Assembly (NCBI RefSeq): GCF_001854765.1
Contig: NZ_LJJE01000092.1
Coordinates: 124,001-188,000 of the forward strand
Reading direction: 5' to 3'
Source: Vibrio sonorensis
GTDB taxonomy: Bacteria; Pseudomonadota; Gammaproteobacteria; Enterobacterales; Vibrionaceae
DNA: 64,000 nucleotides
Below the pieces are notes generated by a model. The model ran no database searches. It saw only the letters and a list, made by a program, of their open reading frames with translations, and was not told where the DNA came from. Position numbers and translations under genes: made by a program. Positions 16,943 to 27,344 of the stretch are shown in pieces (within the stretch, counting starts at the first letter, position 1; each line of letters begins with the position of its first letter).

Positions 16943-19900
16943 GCTTTGCGGTTCTATCTGGAGAATATGCAGGGTCTCCTCCCGCACCAGCTACGGATCA
17001 GTCAGAGTCGCTATCGGTGCTTTTATCTAACATACCGGATGGGGTAAAAATCTATGACGCAACAGGTGAAACCGTAGACTTAGTTTTGGTGGATTTTGTC
17101 AATGGTGAACCGGTTTATCAGGCGAACATTGCACAACAAGATCACCCTTCGGGGATCACGATAAAAACCCCAGACTCTATTAGTGGCAATATCAGTTTAA
17201 AAGCGACGGTTATCGTGACAGAAGACGATGGTCATGTGCGCGAAGTAGAAGGGGATGTCGTAGTCAAAGTTCGTCCAGTGATCGAAGCTGGTAGTCATGA
17301 AGGAGACGGATATTCCACCGTGTCTAAGGGTTTTGAAGACGAGTTTATTAAGGTCAATTGGCCGCTTCCACGCGATGAGCGAATTGACGCCGATGAGCAA
17401 GTGGTTCAAATAGAACTTATCTTCGATCAAAACCGACCAGTTGGTCAGGTCCCCAATGATATTGAGATACAGCTGGTTGATGCCAATGGGCTAGCCACAC
17501 CTCTGTTCCCTATTAACGAGAGCCTAGTGTTCAATAGTGCTCACCCAGAGTTTGCTGATTTGCTAAGTGGTATTGCCTATATTCAGGTGAAAGGACCAGA
17601 GCATTCGAGTACAGATTTTATTATCGATACCAAGATCACCTATCAAGAGCAAGATGACGAGCTGATCGCAGGAAATTCGGATAATGAAGGCACAGTGACC
17701 GCGGTTGTGGAAGGCAGTACTAAGGTGAAAATTGCCCCCGTTGTAGAGCCAGAAGACGGTCTGAACAAGCTAACAGTGCTGGATGAAGACGAACAGCTGG
17801 TGGACTTAACGGCCAATAACCTTGAAGTAGACAACTTAGGTGCGATTAACTTTACGGTTAATGAAGAGCAAAACGTAGCTCAAGATACGTTTGCACTTAA
17901 CTACAGCAATGTAGATCCCAGTTCTACTGAGGAAGTTCGTGAGCTTATCGTTGATTTTGGCAATGTTGCGCCAGAGGTGTTAGACCAGCTATTTGTCACC
18001 AATGCCATCAACAATGGCAATGGCACTTGGACAGTGACCGACCCGAGTAACTTTGCTATCAAGGCACCAAATGGTTTAGACCTTGGTTCGGGCACAGACC
18101 CAAATGTGTTTAATGAGCTCGATGTCACCATCTGGACTAAAGTGGTTGATAAAGGTGTTGCGGATGACGGCAGTGGCAGTGCCGACGTTGATCGCAAGAT
18201 CGATATTACGCTTAGTATTCCCCAGTTTATTACTGGCCCGAATTCGGACGCCGCAGAAATCGTCTTTACTCAAGATGCCAGTACCAATCCCAGTGACCAC
18301 ACCGACCCTAATGCAGTTGTCATTGGTAGCGAGGACAACTCCGTTCAACTTGCTTCAGCACTCTTTAATGAGTTTGCTCCCGGCCAGTCAATATTGAGTG
18401 TGACAAACTTTGACAGTGCAAAAGATGAGCTGAGTATAGTTATCAATAAGGGCGACTTACCGGCAGGTTCGAGTATTGAAGGAGCAGAAGATGATTTTGT
18501 TAACGGTCAGTGGGTATTTAAAGCTCAAATAGAAACCGATGGTTCACTGACAAACCTTTCCGGATTGAAATTTGTTCCACCGAGAGATTTTTCTGGTGAT
18601 TTTGAGCTGCCCATCCAAGTTGTCGTTACCGATACATCGTCTGGTGATGAGAACCTATATCCGAATTTGATGATCTCAATAGTTATTCAGCCTCTGGCAG
18701 ACGACGGTCCCAGTGGACAACCAGAGGATGATCGCTCAACACCAAAAGTTGAGGTATCTGTATTGGGCACGGTAGGTATGCCTGATGAATCCGATGGTCA
18801 CGCCTATGAAGACGGGCTGATCAAACTGGACTTTGACATTACACTTCGCGATCTCGACACTTCGCAAGATGAAGGTATAGAAACCCTTACAGAACTGACA
18901 CTGACCTTGCCGTCTGGCGTTAAAGGCGAGTTTGTTACATCCGCTGGCTCGCCACTTGGAACCAGTGTTACTTTCTCTCTTGCCAATGGTGATGATATAG
19001 CCACGGAGTTGAATCAGATTTTCTTCAAACCCGAAGAAAACTATCCTAGTGCGGATAACTTAAACACGGTGACGGTGCAGGTAAGCGGTACCATTGTGGA
19101 CAAAACGCTATTTGATGAAACGGCCGCCACTGGGGTCAATGACACTAGCCAAGGTAGTTTTAACAAAAACGTGTCGTTCGACGTTATTCCAGTGATAGAT
19201 GATATAGCGCTGACAATCCCAGGTGCATCTCCTAGTGAACAGGTGGTTGTCGGTGGTGAAGATGAGTGGATAGGGCTGAATGTGGGCGGCAATCCTGTTG
19301 AACTAGCCCTGACAGACACCGATGGGTCTGAGCAATTCATTTCGGTTAAACTAACGAATTTGCCTGAAGATTTCCTCGTTAGAAGCACGGATCCAGATAG
19401 CTATATTGTGAAAAACAATGGTGGCGGCGAATGGAGTTTGCAGCTTGTCGACAACAATGTTGCCACGTTGGATCTGTCTTCTATTGAGGTGAAGCCCGCC
19501 AAAGACTTTAGTGGTGATGTGAATATACAGATTTCCGCCATAACTAAAGAAGCGTTACTCAATGAGGTAAAACAGCACAACAGTGTTGATATTCCAATTA
19601 AGGTTACTCCAATTGGGGATGCTGTCGACGTCAATCCAGTGGTCGATGTTTCTGGTAAAGAAGGGGAGGATATTGCCATCGCGGTTAACATAGATGTTAT
19701 TGATGATGCGTTGTCTATCCCTACTGGTGGCACCTACTCGGAAAACGCTGCAGAAACCTTGCGACTGGAAGTGTCCAACGTACCGGATGGCGCGAGCTTG
19801 ACCATAGCTGGAGCGACATTACTTAGCGTGAATTCAGGCACTTGGACCTTTGATGTGCCGACACAAAGCTTGGCTCAAGTCATATTTAATTCCGGAGACC

Positions 19901-21741
19901 ACAACAGTGCGACTAACTGGAGTCAGTCTCTCTCCTTTAAAGTTCAATCTGTAGATAGTGATGGAAGTACAGTCGATTTAGGGCCAGAAAGTCGATTTGA
20001 TGTATCGGTGAATGTTGACGCGGTTAATGACCAACCCGTATTTGAAAATGTACAGCAATTAGAAGTGGTGGAAGACAATAGCATCGCCATTGACCAATTT
20101 AGCATTGCTGATGTTGATGCGCAGGCGGGGTATGACAACGCCAACGCGCCTTATCTGTTGACCGTGACAATAGACAACGGCAGTTTAGTTCTAGATCAAC
20201 TAGCAGCTGATGCGTTAGGCGTCACCTATCAGTTTAACGGAGCAAAAGAACTAGAGCTAACAGGGGAAATAGGCCAGATCAATACCTTGATCACCAGTGG
20301 ACTCATGACCTATCAGCCCGATCAAGATTTCTTTGGTGATGTTGCAGTGAACCTAGTTGTTAACGATGGGGGTAACGCAGGAGAAGTCATTGCAGGAGAT
20401 GTGACGACAGCAAATACCAATCAAGCTCAGTTTGTTATCTCGGTCACTCCGGAAAACGATGCGCCGACCACTTCGCCAGTCACATTGAATGATATTAATG
20501 AAGACGCAGCCGTTATGGTGATAACGGCCAGTGATTTACTGGTCAATGCACAAGATATTGAATCGGATACGCTTTCAGTAGAACAAGTGACTCTTGCCGA
20601 TGGAAGTCAAGGCGAGTTAACGGCTATCAATGCAACCACGTGGCACTTTACTCCTGCCGAAAACTTCCATGGCAATGTGGTGTTCAATTACGTGATTCGA
20701 GATGATGGCACTACCAATGGTCTCACTGATACTAAAACCGTTTCTGGTAGTGCGACAGTTAATGTACTTGCTGTAAACGACGCACCAGAAATAGACGAAA
20801 CTCACCTAGTAAACACCATAAATGAAGCATCTATGCAGCAGATTACTGGACTGCAAGTTCAAGATATAGATTTTGCAGGGGTGTTTGCGGATGAAGAAAT
20901 TTCCGTCACCCTCAGTGTCAGTCACGGCAGCCTATCGGTTGTTTTACCTAACCCTACCACGCTGTCGTATAGCACAAGTTTAAGCGGTAAAACCACAATC
21001 CAAGGGCATTACACTGAGCTTAACAGTTTGCTAAATGGCGATTTAGTTGGTGGTGGCGTTTATGTAGATGCAACAGCTATTTCCGCAAACACCATCGACC
21101 TAACCGTTCGCGTTGACGATCTCGGTGTTCACGACTCTATTTCCGGTTTGTCTCTCTATGATACGGAAACACACCAAATCGATGTCACTCCCGTTGCCAA
21201 TACACCAAGTTTAGAGGTGGCGTCAGACAGCAGTTTCGTTCGCAATGTGTTTGCTCACCTCGGCGTGAGTCAGCAAGGTATCGCTTTAGTGGGAATCGTT
21301 GCATCTTTAACAGACGCTAATGAAACGCTCTCACTAGAAGTGACAGGTCTTCCCCTTGGAGCGAGATTTGAAAGTGCAAATGGCACTGTTAATGAGTCAG
21401 GCGGAGTGTGGAGTGTCGACGCCGACGCCATATCGGATCTTAACTTAGTCGATGCACCAATAGGGAACCACACCCTTTCCATCGTGGCGGTTTCCGAAGA
21501 AAGCAACGGAGAAACAGCAAGGTCCAGTAGCGTAGATTTTACTTTCAATATAGTGGCGGATAACAGTGATTTAGATGCCTCTGCAGAGGGAGTTGACTCT
21601 TGGCTACTTGCATCTGATAACAGTACGGAACTCACTGGCGGTGACCAAAAAGACAAGCTGGAGGGGGGACAGGAGATGACACGCTCAACGGCGGTGCAGG
21701 GGCCGATATTATTGAAGGCGGTGAAGGAAACGATATCTTGA
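16810..21741 (+). CDS. Giant LapA-like RTX adhesin, segment 3
   Basis: Third piece, about 1640 codons of extender domains with cadherin/VCBS-like motifs ([26 protein letters not shown]) typical of long type I-secreted adhesins. It carries no signal peptide. Sense continues from segment 2 at about 16801 and ends near 21667, where a run of G is one base short; restoring it gives [18 protein letters not shown], that is, RTX nonapeptides, leading into segment 4. The last ~24 codons of this frame are out-of-register. Confidence 0.8.
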   Translation: MPFLPSLPDLPSDGGADNTWYNMASAAGSFGAQITIEESGTAEMSFAVLSGEYAGSPPAPATDQSESLSVLLSNIPDGVKIYDATGETVDLVLVDFVNGEPVYQANIAQQDHPSGITIKTPDSISGNISLKATVIVTEDDGHVREVEGDVVVKVRPVIEAGSHEGDGYSTVSKGFEDEFIKVNWPLPRDERIDADEQVVQIELIFDQNRPVGQVPNDIEIQLVDANGLATPLFPINESLVFNSAHPEFADLLSGIAYIQVKGPEHSSTDFIIDTKITYQEQDDELIAGNSDNEGTVTAVVEGSTKVKIAPVVEPEDGLNKLTVLDEDEQLVDLTANNLEVDNLGAINFTVNEEQNVAQDTFALNYSNVDPSSTEEVRELIVDFGNVAPEVLDQLFVTNAINNGNGTWTVTDPSNFAIKAPNGLDLGSGTDPNVFNELDVTIWTKVVDKGVADDGSGSADVDRKIDITLSIPQFITGPNSDAAEIVFTQDASTNPSDHTDPNAVVIGSEDNSVQLASALFNEFAPGQSILSVTNFDSAKDELSIVINKGDLPAGSSIEGAEDDFVNGQWVFKAQIETDGSLTNLSGLKFVPPRDFSGDFELPIQVVVTDTSSGDENLYPNLMISIVIQPLADDGPSGQPEDDRSTPKVEVSVLGTVGMPDESDGHAYEDGLIKLDFDITLRDLDTSQDEGIETLTELTLTLPSGVKGEFVTSAGSPLGTSVTFSLANGDDIATELNQIFFKPEENYPSADNLNTVTVQVSGTIVDKTLFDETAATGVNDTSQGSFNKNVSFDVIPVIDDIALTIPGASPSEQVVVGGEDEWIGLNVGGNPVELALTDTDGSEQFISVKLTNLPEDFLVRSTDPDSYIVKNNGGGEWSLQLVDNNVATLDLSSIEVKPAKDFSGDVNIQISAITKEALLNEVKQHNSVDIPIKVTPIGDAVDVNPVVDVSGKEGEDIAIAVNIDVIDDALSIPTGGTYSENAAETLRLEVSNVPDGASLTIAGATLLSVNSGTWTFDVPTQSLAQVIFNSGDHNSATNWSQSLSFKVQSVDSDGSTVDLGPESRFDVSVNVDAVNDQPVFENVQQLEVVEDNSIAIDQFSIADVDAQAGYDNANAPYLLTVTIDNGSLVLDQLAADALGVTYQFNGAKELELTGEIGQINTLITSGLMTYQPDQDFFGDVAVNLVVNDGGNAGEVIAGDVTTANTNQAQFVISVTPENDAPTTSPVTLNDINEDAAVMVITASDLLVNAQDIESDTLSVEQVTLADGSQGELTAINATTWHFTPAENFHGNVVFNYVIRDDGTTNGLTDTKTVSGSATVNVLAVNDAPEIDETHLVNTINEASMQQITGLQVQDIDFAGVFADEEISVTLSVSHGSLSVVLPNPTTLSYSTSLSGKTTIQGHYTELNSLLNGDLVGGGVYVDATAISANTIDLTVRVDDLGVHDSISGLSLYDTETHQIDVTPVANTPSLEVASDSSFVRNVFAHLGVSQQGIALVGIVASLTDANETLSLEVTGLPLGARFESANGTVNESGGVWSVDADAISDLNLVDAPIGNHTLSIVAVSEESNGETARSSSVDFTFNIVADNSDLDASAEGVDSWLLASDNSTELTGGDQKDKLEGGQEMTRSTAVQGPILLKAVKETIS

Positions 21742-22088
21742 CCGGAGGTGACGGAATCGACATCTTTGTGTGGCATGAAATCCAAGATGGTGCTCAAGAT
21801 AAAATCACAGATTTCAGCCTGAACGATGGCGACCAGATCGACCTTAGAGACGTATTACCTGAGTTAAAAGAGCAAGATATCAATATGGCGACTTTGTTCT
21901 CTCATATCGATGCGGTCATCGTGAACCAAAAAGACATAGAGCTATACGTGCATCCAGATGGAGTCGGACATGGGGAGCAGAGTATCGTCATTGAGGAGTT
22001 GGCGATGCAATACGATTACACAGCGATGAGCTCAGATGAAATCGTATCGACGCTAGTGGCGCAACAAGTCTTAATGCACGATACCTAG
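21738..22088 (+). CDS. Giant LapA-like RTX adhesin, segment 4 (type I secretion tail)
   Basis: C-terminal end. Together with the bases from ~21668 it encodes GGxGxDxxx calcium-binding nonapeptides followed by DIFVW, a [15 protein letters not shown] block and a ~60-residue acidic end. This is the uncleaved type I secretion signal of the VC_A0849 type. No ABC/HlyD/TolC secretion genes or LapG/LapD homologues lie nearby, so they must be encoded elsewhere. Not a separate gene: its reading frame is the original one of segment 1, restored after three one-base losses. Confidence 0.8.
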   Translation: MTGGDGIDIFVWHEIQDGAQDKITDFSLNDGDQIDLRDVLPELKEQDINMATLFSHIDAVIVNQKDIELYVHPDGVGHGEQSIVIEELAMQYDYTAMSSDEIVSTLVAQQVLMHDT

Positions 22089-22096
22089 AGTTACCC

Positions 22097-22127
22097 CAAT
22101 GCAGTTTCCGAATAGGGAACTGCATTG
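22097..22127. terminator. Hairpin after adhesin gene
   Basis: Thirteen-base arms (22097-22109 and 22115-22127) pair at 12 positions. It has no T run on the + strand (AGGAAAAA follows), so it is a weak or factor-assisted terminator, or serves the minus strand. Confidence 0.45.
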
Positions 22128-22177
22128 AGGAAAAACGATGTCATGTCGTCGGAAGAACAGTTGCGCTCTAGCAAGTG

Positions 22178-22630
22178 TTAGCGACGATTATTGTCGAGCC
22201 ACTGTTTAAGCTTACTGACCGACTGCAAAGTGTTTTTGATTTCCTCACTGTCCCACTCTTCAAAACAACTAAATAATTCTGGCTCGAAGCTAGTGAAAGC
22301 TTGTTGAAGTTTAAGCAAACCTTGCTCTGTAATCGAAATCCACTTTTTCCGACCATCGTGCTTATCTTTTTCTGCACTAACCAGATCCATATCTAGCAAT
22401 TTGTTGATCACTTTCGTGATGCCCGGTTGATTCATCTGCATTACCGACGCCAACTCGCTGATAGTCTGAGCGCGATCGGGCTGGTGAGAAAAATGAGATA
22501 GCACATTTAGTTGTGAGCGAGTGATACCGTGAGGTATCAAGGCCTTGTCCAACCAATCATCCGTTAACTGATGAACAATCCCAAGTGTGACAAAGAGTTG
22601 TCGTGACAAAAGTGCTTTTTGTTGATCCAT
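22178..22630 (-). CDS. MarR-family transcriptional regulator
   Basis: 150 aa winged-helix repressor. The recognition-helix region reads QTISELASVMQMNQPGITKVINKLLD, followed by a wing with DKHDGRKKWISIT. The start at 22630 (MDQQKALL) is preferred over the upstream in-frame codon because AAGGA precedes it. It is divergent from the Acg-like oxidoreductase gene, and the 91-base gap holds two palindromes that are very likely its operator. MarR proteins usually bind a small phenolic or oxidant ligand that lifts repression of the divergent gene. Confidence 0.88.
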   Translation of the reverse strand: MDQQKALLSRQLFVTLGIVHQLTDDWLDKALIPHGITRSQLNVLSHFSHQPDRAQTISELASVMQMNQPGITKVINKLLDMDLVSAEKDKHDGRKKWISITEQGLLKLQQAFTSFEPELFSCFEEWDSEEIKNTLQSVSKLKQWLDNNRR

Positions 22631-22653
22631 TTTAACGATCCTTCTTGACAAAT

Positions 22654-22686
22654 ATTCCAAGGAATATATTATTTATTCCGTGGAAT
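22654..22686. promoter_or_regulatory. Twin palindromic operator for MarR regulator
   Basis: ATTCCAAGGAAT (22654-22665) and ATTCCGTGGAAT (22675-22686) are two copies of ATTCC-NN-GGAAT, 21 bp centre to centre, i.e. two helical turns on the same DNA face. They sit between the divergent genes. Confidence 0.8.
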
Positions 22687-22721
22687 GTATTTTAGCGTTT
22701 AACCGTGAGTAGGACAAGAAG

Positions 22722-23870
22722 ATGAATAGAAGAAACTTTATTAAAATTCTAGGAACCAGTGCCGTTGTCGTGGCCGCAACCCCAATGTTGGCAGGTAAGT
22801 TCGGTGATTCAGAACCGCTGAAGTTACGAGATGGCCACGAGTCCAATGACATTAGAAAACGCCTACTCAGTTACGCACTCTTGTGTCCCAATGCACACAA
22901 CACTCAGCCGTGGAAAGTCGCCTTATTAGGCGGGAATACAATTCGTCTTTTTGTTGATGAACAGCGACTACTTCCGCAAACCGATCCCGTTCACCGCCAG
23001 ATCCACGTGAGCCAAGGCACCTTTATTGAAAGCCTAGTTATTGCCGCCTCCCAGTTTGGAATTAGGGCGGATGTGACTTATTTCCCAGAAGGAGAGTACG
23101 ACAACCAAAGTCTAGAAAACTTACCAGTGGCGGATGTCGTATTAACACCCGACCCGTCCATTTCGCCGGATCCATTGTTTTCCCAGCTTGCTATTAGACG
23201 TTCGATCAAAACTCAATACCAGAATGAAACTCTGCCAAAAAATGACTTATCAATACTGGCAGATTTGGTGAAAGATACAGATTTTGAACTTCGCTTTATT
23301 GATCAAGAAAGCCAAAAACAGCAGATGGCCGACTATCTTGTGCGAGCAATGGAAATAGAAGAAAGCAATAACAAACGAAGCTTAGAGACAATTTCAATGT
23401 TCAGGTTTAGTGAAGAAGAGTTTGCTAAATATCGCGATGGATTCGGCTTGGAGCAAAATGGTGTTTCTGGGGTGAAAAAGTGGTTAGCAGAGTCGTTCTT
23501 CTTGTCCCGTGAGTCAGCGGAAAAAGATCCGGCGAGTTTTGGCAAAGAAGGGATTAAAACGACAAAGAATGCTGTTAAAGGCACTCAGCACTACGCATGG
23601 CTATCAACCAAAGACAATACAAGAGAAACACAAGTCAAGTTGGGGCGCTTGTATAACCGTTTTAACTTGATGACAACTGCACTGGGTATTGCACAACACC
23701 CAATGAGTCAAATATTACAGGAATACCAAGATATGCTGCCGCTACAATCTGAGTTTAAACAATACTTTGGAGTCGAATCCAGTCATACGGTACAGATGTT
23801 GTTCCGCTTGGGAAGAGCGAAGCCAACCCCACTGACACCGCGAAGAGAAGTCAGTGACCTTATTGGATAA
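22722..23870 (+). CDS. Acg-family nitroreductase-like FMN oxidoreductase, Tat-exported
   Basis: 382 aa. The N-terminus NRRNFIKILG followed by a hydrophobic stretch is a twin-arginine signal, implying export of a folded, cofactor-loaded protein. The remainder has the Acg layout: HNTQPWK near residue 60 is the flavin-binding nitroreductase motif, RRSIKTQY near 160, and a C-terminal LFRLG region. Acg relatives bind FMN and are thought to be flavin stores or reductases. It is divergent from the MarR gene and likely repressed by it; substrate unknown. Confidence 0.8.
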   Translation: MNRRNFIKILGTSAVVVAATPMLAGKFGDSEPLKLRDGHESNDIRKRLLSYALLCPNAHNTQPWKVALLGGNTIRLFVDEQRLLPQTDPVHRQIHVSQGTFIESLVIAASQFGIRADVTYFPEGEYDNQSLENLPVADVVLTPDPSISPDPLFSQLAIRRSIKTQYQNETLPKNDLSILADLVKDTDFELRFIDQESQKQQMADYLVRAMEIEESNNKRSLETISMFRFSEEEFAKYRDGFGLEQNGVSGVKKWLAESFFLSRESAEKDPASFGKEGIKTTKNAVKGTQHYAWLSTKDNTRETQVKLGRLYNRFNLMTTALGIAQHPMSQILQEYQDMLPLQSEFKQYFGVESSHTVQMLFRLGRAKPTPLTPRREVSDLIG

Positions 23871-24071
23871 AAACGATCTGGTCGGAGTAGTGCTGTGCTT
23901 TTTTGCATAATTATTGATGGTCAAGTCAACGCTTAATCAAAAGTAGCCTAACCCCAATTATGCTAGCTTGTTTATTGTACTGTTAAGCCGCATTTCTTGT
24001 GGCGACACTTGGAAAGATAGGGGGCAGCGCAAAGCTGACCTCAATTAACAATAAAGGATTTTTCATTTCCT

Positions 24072-24884
24072 ATGAGCAGCAATGAACGAGTAACACCACG
24101 CCTTATAGAATGTGTAAGCAAAACCTACATCACTCCAAATTTACTGCGAGTGACATTTACCGGAGAAGACTTAAAAGGTTTTCCAGATGATAAAGGTGGG
24201 GCGATTGTTAAGCTCTTTCTTCCCAATCAAGAAACTGGGACTTTAGATTTACCATACAGAATTGGTGACACGATACACTGGCCAGAAAACAAGCCTGTAT
24301 CAAGAGCCTATACGATTCGTCGTTACCACCCAACTACAAATCAGTTAGATATTGATTTTGTGGCACACAGTGAAAAGAGTCCGGGTTCCGGTTGGGCAAT
24401 CGCTTGTGAGGCGGGTGATAAGCTGGGTTTAGTTGGTCCGGCAGGGCCAGAAATATTGTTGGCAGAGGCTGATTGGCACGTCCTGTTAGGAGATTTGTGT
24501 TCTTTACCTGCAATATGTGCTGTATTAGAAGATCTTGATTCAGATGCTCAAGGGGTGGTTCTGCTCGAAGTCGATCACAAAGAAGACATTCACGACTTTA
24601 TCCATCCAGCGGGCGTAGAAATTATCTGGTATATCCGCGATGGTAAAAGTGATCCTAGACCGCTTATCGATGCGTTAAAACAATACCCGATCCCACAAGA
24701 CGGTCGTACAGTATCGGCTTTTGTCGCTGGCGAGAATGAAACGGTCGTGGCGTGTCGCAAACTGCTTAAAAACACTTACGGTTTGTCCAAAGATCAAATG
24801 TATGCCCTTCCGTACTGGAAACGCGGTAAAGACGAAGATGCCTACCATCACGAAAGACACGAAGTGATGGATGAAGAGTATTAA
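24072..24884 (+). CDS. Siderophore-interacting protein (ferric-siderophore reductase, ViuB/SIP family)
   Basis: 270 aa. It has an N-terminal FAD-binding barrel with the RxYTxR-type motif (R78-A-Y-T-I-R83) and a C-terminal NAD(P)H-binding half with GDLCSLPAI and a conserved end containing YWKRGKDEDAYH. SIP proteins reduce cytoplasmic ferric siderophore and release Fe(II). The uptake transporter genes begin 1.5 kb downstream, which fits this job. A strong bidirectional terminator separates it from the convergent monooxygenase gene. I see no clear Fur box directly upstream. Confidence 0.87.
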   Translation: MSSNERVTPRLIECVSKTYITPNLLRVTFTGEDLKGFPDDKGGAIVKLFLPNQETGTLDLPYRIGDTIHWPENKPVSRAYTIRRYHPTTNQLDIDFVAHSEKSPGSGWAIACEAGDKLGLVGPAGPEILLAEADWHVLLGDLCSLPAICAVLEDLDSDAQGVVLLEVDHKEDIHDFIHPAGVEIIWYIRDGKSDPRPLIDALKQYPIPQDGRTVSAFVAGENETVVACRKLLKNTYGLSKDQMYALPYWKRGKDEDAYHHERHEVMDEEY

Positions 24885-24892
24885 TCACTGAG

Positions 24893-24919
24893 AAAAAAAG
24901 GCCGCTAAGCGGCCTTTTT
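24893..24919. terminator. Bidirectional Rho-independent terminator
   Basis: AAAAAAGGCCGC-TAA-GCGGCCTTTTTT, a near-perfect stem with A and T tracts on both sides, between convergent genes. Confidence 0.95.
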
Positions 24920-24924
24920 TACAT

Positions 24925-26226
24925 TTAAGCGAGGTAGTCCAGCAAGCTGTTACCTTGATACTCTTTGTCAAACCAACCCGCCTCGGTCAGTCTTGGCAGT
25001 ACTTCGTCTAAAAAGAGTTCCAGCGATTCAACTGAGCCGCCAGGCACTGCGATGATGCCGTCCGCTGCGCCCGCTTCAGCGCGCTCTACGATTTCATGGT
25101 AAGCATCTTCCGGTGTACCAACGACGACCCAGTGAGAAGAACCAATGACTTCTGGGCGCTGCAAAAGTACCTCCACCGTTGGTTGCTCTCGTTGGATATA
25201 AGTTCTCAGTAGCTCAGTGTGGGTCTTACTGCGAACTTGATGCGAGACATTTGGTATCATGTCGGATGTGATGACGTCGGAATCTTTCAATGATGAGATA
25301 TCTAAACCGATAGACTGCTTAACGTTATCGCATCGTTGTTCGCGGCTGATATTGCTGTGAGTTTCATTAAACAAGGCTTGTGCGCTTTGTCTATCTTTGG
25401 CTAAAAACAGGCTCAATCCGGGAAGAACTTTGACGTCTTGAGCTCTTCGGCCAGCTTTTTCGGCGCGTTTAGCCAGATCGTTCTTAAGCTCAATTCCCGC
25501 TTCCATATCTGGCGTTGCGGCAAATACGGCATCGGCGATGTTGGCTGCAAATTCGCGGCCGTGTTCCGAAGCACCGGCTTGGAACAGAGCGACCCTTCCA
25601 TGCTTGTGTGAGGGAACATTGAGCGGCCCTTCGACAGAAAAGTGTTCACCTTGGTGATCAATTGGAGCAATGGCGTCGGTATTGGCAAAGTGTCCATTTT
25701 CCTTGTCTAGCAACAAAGAGTCATTGGGGTAACTGTCCCACAATTTTTTAACCACATCCAAAAATTCGGTCGCTTTTTGGTAACGATTTTCGGACGGTAA
25801 CATAGTAGATTCACCAAAGTTTTTGTGACCATCTATCGCGGTCACAACGTTCCAACCCGCGCGGCCATTGCTGATCCATTGCAGGGACTGAAGTTGTCTG
25901 GCTACAACGTAAGGTGGGTTGAACGTCGTCGAAGATGTCGCGATCAAGCCGATATCTTTGGTGTTTGCAGCGACCGCTGACATGATCAAAAACGGGTCTA
26001 AACTGCTAAATCCTGGTTCTTTTTTTGTGGCTTCGACAGCAAGAAATAGAGTGTCGGGACGGAAGAGGAAATCCAAACCAGCGGCTTCTGCTCTTTGGGC
26101 AAGATCGATATAGGCTTGAATGGAAAATACATCTTCGACACTGTTTTCTTCCTTGCGCCAGCCGTTACGGCTGAGCCAACCCATCACTAATGCCATACCG
26201 ATGCACAGTGGTTTTTTATCCCTCAT
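24925..26226 (-). CDS. NtaA/SnaA/DszA-type FMNH2-dependent monooxygenase (bacterial luciferase-like)
   Basis: 433 aa, the usual length for this family. Recognisable stretches include TSSTTFNPPYVVARQ near residue 100 and ISNGRAGWNVVT near 120 (flavin-binding region of the luciferase-like barrel). These two-component enzymes use FMNH2 from a partner reductase to oxidise organic sulfur or nitrogen compounds. RBS AAGGAAA precedes the ATG. It lies between a SIP reductase and siderophore uptake genes, so it might modify or degrade an imported chelator; that is inference from position only. Confidence 0.85.
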   Translation of the reverse strand: MRDKKPLCIGMALVMGWLSRNGWRKEENSVEDVFSIQAYIDLAQRAEAAGLDFLFRPDTLFLAVEATKKEPGFSSLDPFLIMSAVAANTKDIGLIATSSTTFNPPYVVARQLQSLQWISNGRAGWNVVTAIDGHKNFGESTMLPSENRYQKATEFLDVVKKLWDSYPNDSLLLDKENGHFANTDAIAPIDHQGEHFSVEGPLNVPSHKHGRVALFQAGASEHGREFAANIADAVFAATPDMEAGIELKNDLAKRAEKAGRRAQDVKVLPGLSLFLAKDRQSAQALFNETHSNISREQRCDNVKQSIGLDISSLKDSDVITSDMIPNVSHQVRSKTHTELLRTYIQREQPTVEVLLQRPEVIGSSHWVVVGTPEDAYHEIVERAEAGAADGIIAVPGGSVESLELFLDEVLPRLTEAGWFDKEYQGNSLLDYLA

Positions 26227-26398
26227 ATTCTATTTCCTTTAGGCGTTTAATTTGTTGAATTATTCTGAAGACTTACCTGGTCGGGGCATTGGAAACCGTG
26301 TTGCGGAGAGTCACTTCGCTAGCTATACTGCGCAAAAATCATCCCTCTTAACGTTTATTCTGCCAAAGCTCAACGGCGTCGAACTTAAATGAACATGG

Positions 26399-26417
26399 AA
26401 TAAGAATCAATACTATT
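26399..26417 (+). promoter_or_regulatory. Candidate Fur box before siderophore uptake operon
   Basis: The 19-mer AATAAGAATCAATACTATT agrees with the Fur consensus at 14 of 19 positions and ends 3 bases before the binding-protein start. Fits iron-repressed expression. Confidence 0.5.
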
Positions 26418-26420
26418 ATT

Positions 26421-27344
26421 ATGCGTATTATTTTAATTATATTGGTGTTTTTTGCAGGTTTTGCATATGCCAATCCAGATCCTGTCTGGCCTCAGACCTT
26501 TGTTAATGCCGATGGAAGCTCAACGGTAATTCCAAGTAAACCAAAGCGAATTCTTTCCACTTCTGTGACCGTAACGGGTACTTTGTTAGCCATCGATGCG
26601 CCGGTTATCGCCAGTGCTTCGGCTGTAACAGGCAAATTTTTTGGTCAGTGGGAGCACCTCGCTAAAAACAAAAATGTCGCCAATGTTTGGCCGGCGGGAA
26701 GCGTGGATTTGGAATCGGCTTATATCCATCAACCCGACCTTATCGTGATCTCGGCGTCTGGTGCTGACTCGGCGCTAGCTCAGAGAGCGGAGTTCGAGCT
26801 GATTGCTCCTACCATAGTGGTCAACTACAGCGGTCAGACATGGCAGGATTTCACATACTTGCTAGGTAGCGCCATTGGCATGGAAAGGGAAGCTGCTCAG
26901 GCCATTCAATCGTTTGAAGACTATGTGGCGGAAAGTAAAAGCAAGCTGAATTTGCCAGAAGGCAAAGCCAATATTGTGAGTTACACGGGACCGGGTTCAG
27001 TCAATGCCATTGCCAAAGGAAATGGGGCGCATGGCAAATTGCTTACCGCCTTGGGATTTGACTTGGAAACTCCGCTAGATGAGTGGGACACATCGGTGAT
27101 GAATCACAAAGACTTTTTGACAGTTCACTATGAAAGCTTGACTCATCTACAGGGCACGATGACATTTTTACTTCGTTCCGATGACGCTGATGCCCAAGCT
27201 TTTGCCAATGATCCCGTAATGGTTAACTTGCCTTCTGTTCAACAGCAACAGGTGTACGGATTAGGGAAGTACTCTTTCAGAATTGACCTGTTAAGTGCGA
27301 AAGAGATTGTCGACAATATGGTCGAACGGTTTGGTCAGCCATGA
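26421..27344 (+). CDS. Periplasmic iron-siderophore binding protein (FepB-like)
   Basis: 307 aa. Signal peptide at residues 1-17 ending AYA. The mature protein has the class III binding-protein pattern: PKRILSTS near 40, DLESAYIHQPDLIVIS near 95-115, and the long helix FEDYVAESKSKL linking two lobes. It delivers ferric siderophore to the permease encoded next. The stop overlaps the next start by 4 bases (ATGA). FepB-like rather than FecB-like is a judgement from length and the first motif; the siderophore is not identifiable. Confidence 0.85.
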   Translation: MRIILIILVFFAGFAYANPDPVWPQTFVNADGSSTVIPSKPKRILSTSVTVTGTLLAIDAPVIASASAVTGKFFGQWEHLAKNKNVANVWPAGSVDLESAYIHQPDLIVISASGADSALAQRAEFELIAPTIVVNYSGQTWQDFTYLLGSAIGMEREAAQAIQSFEDYVAESKSKLNLPEGKANIVSYTGPGSVNAIAKGNGAHGKLLTALGFDLETPLDEWDTSVMNHKDFLTVHYESLTHLQGTMTFLLRSDDADAQAFANDPVMVNLPSVQQQQVYGLGKYSFRIDLLSAKEIVDNMVERFGQP

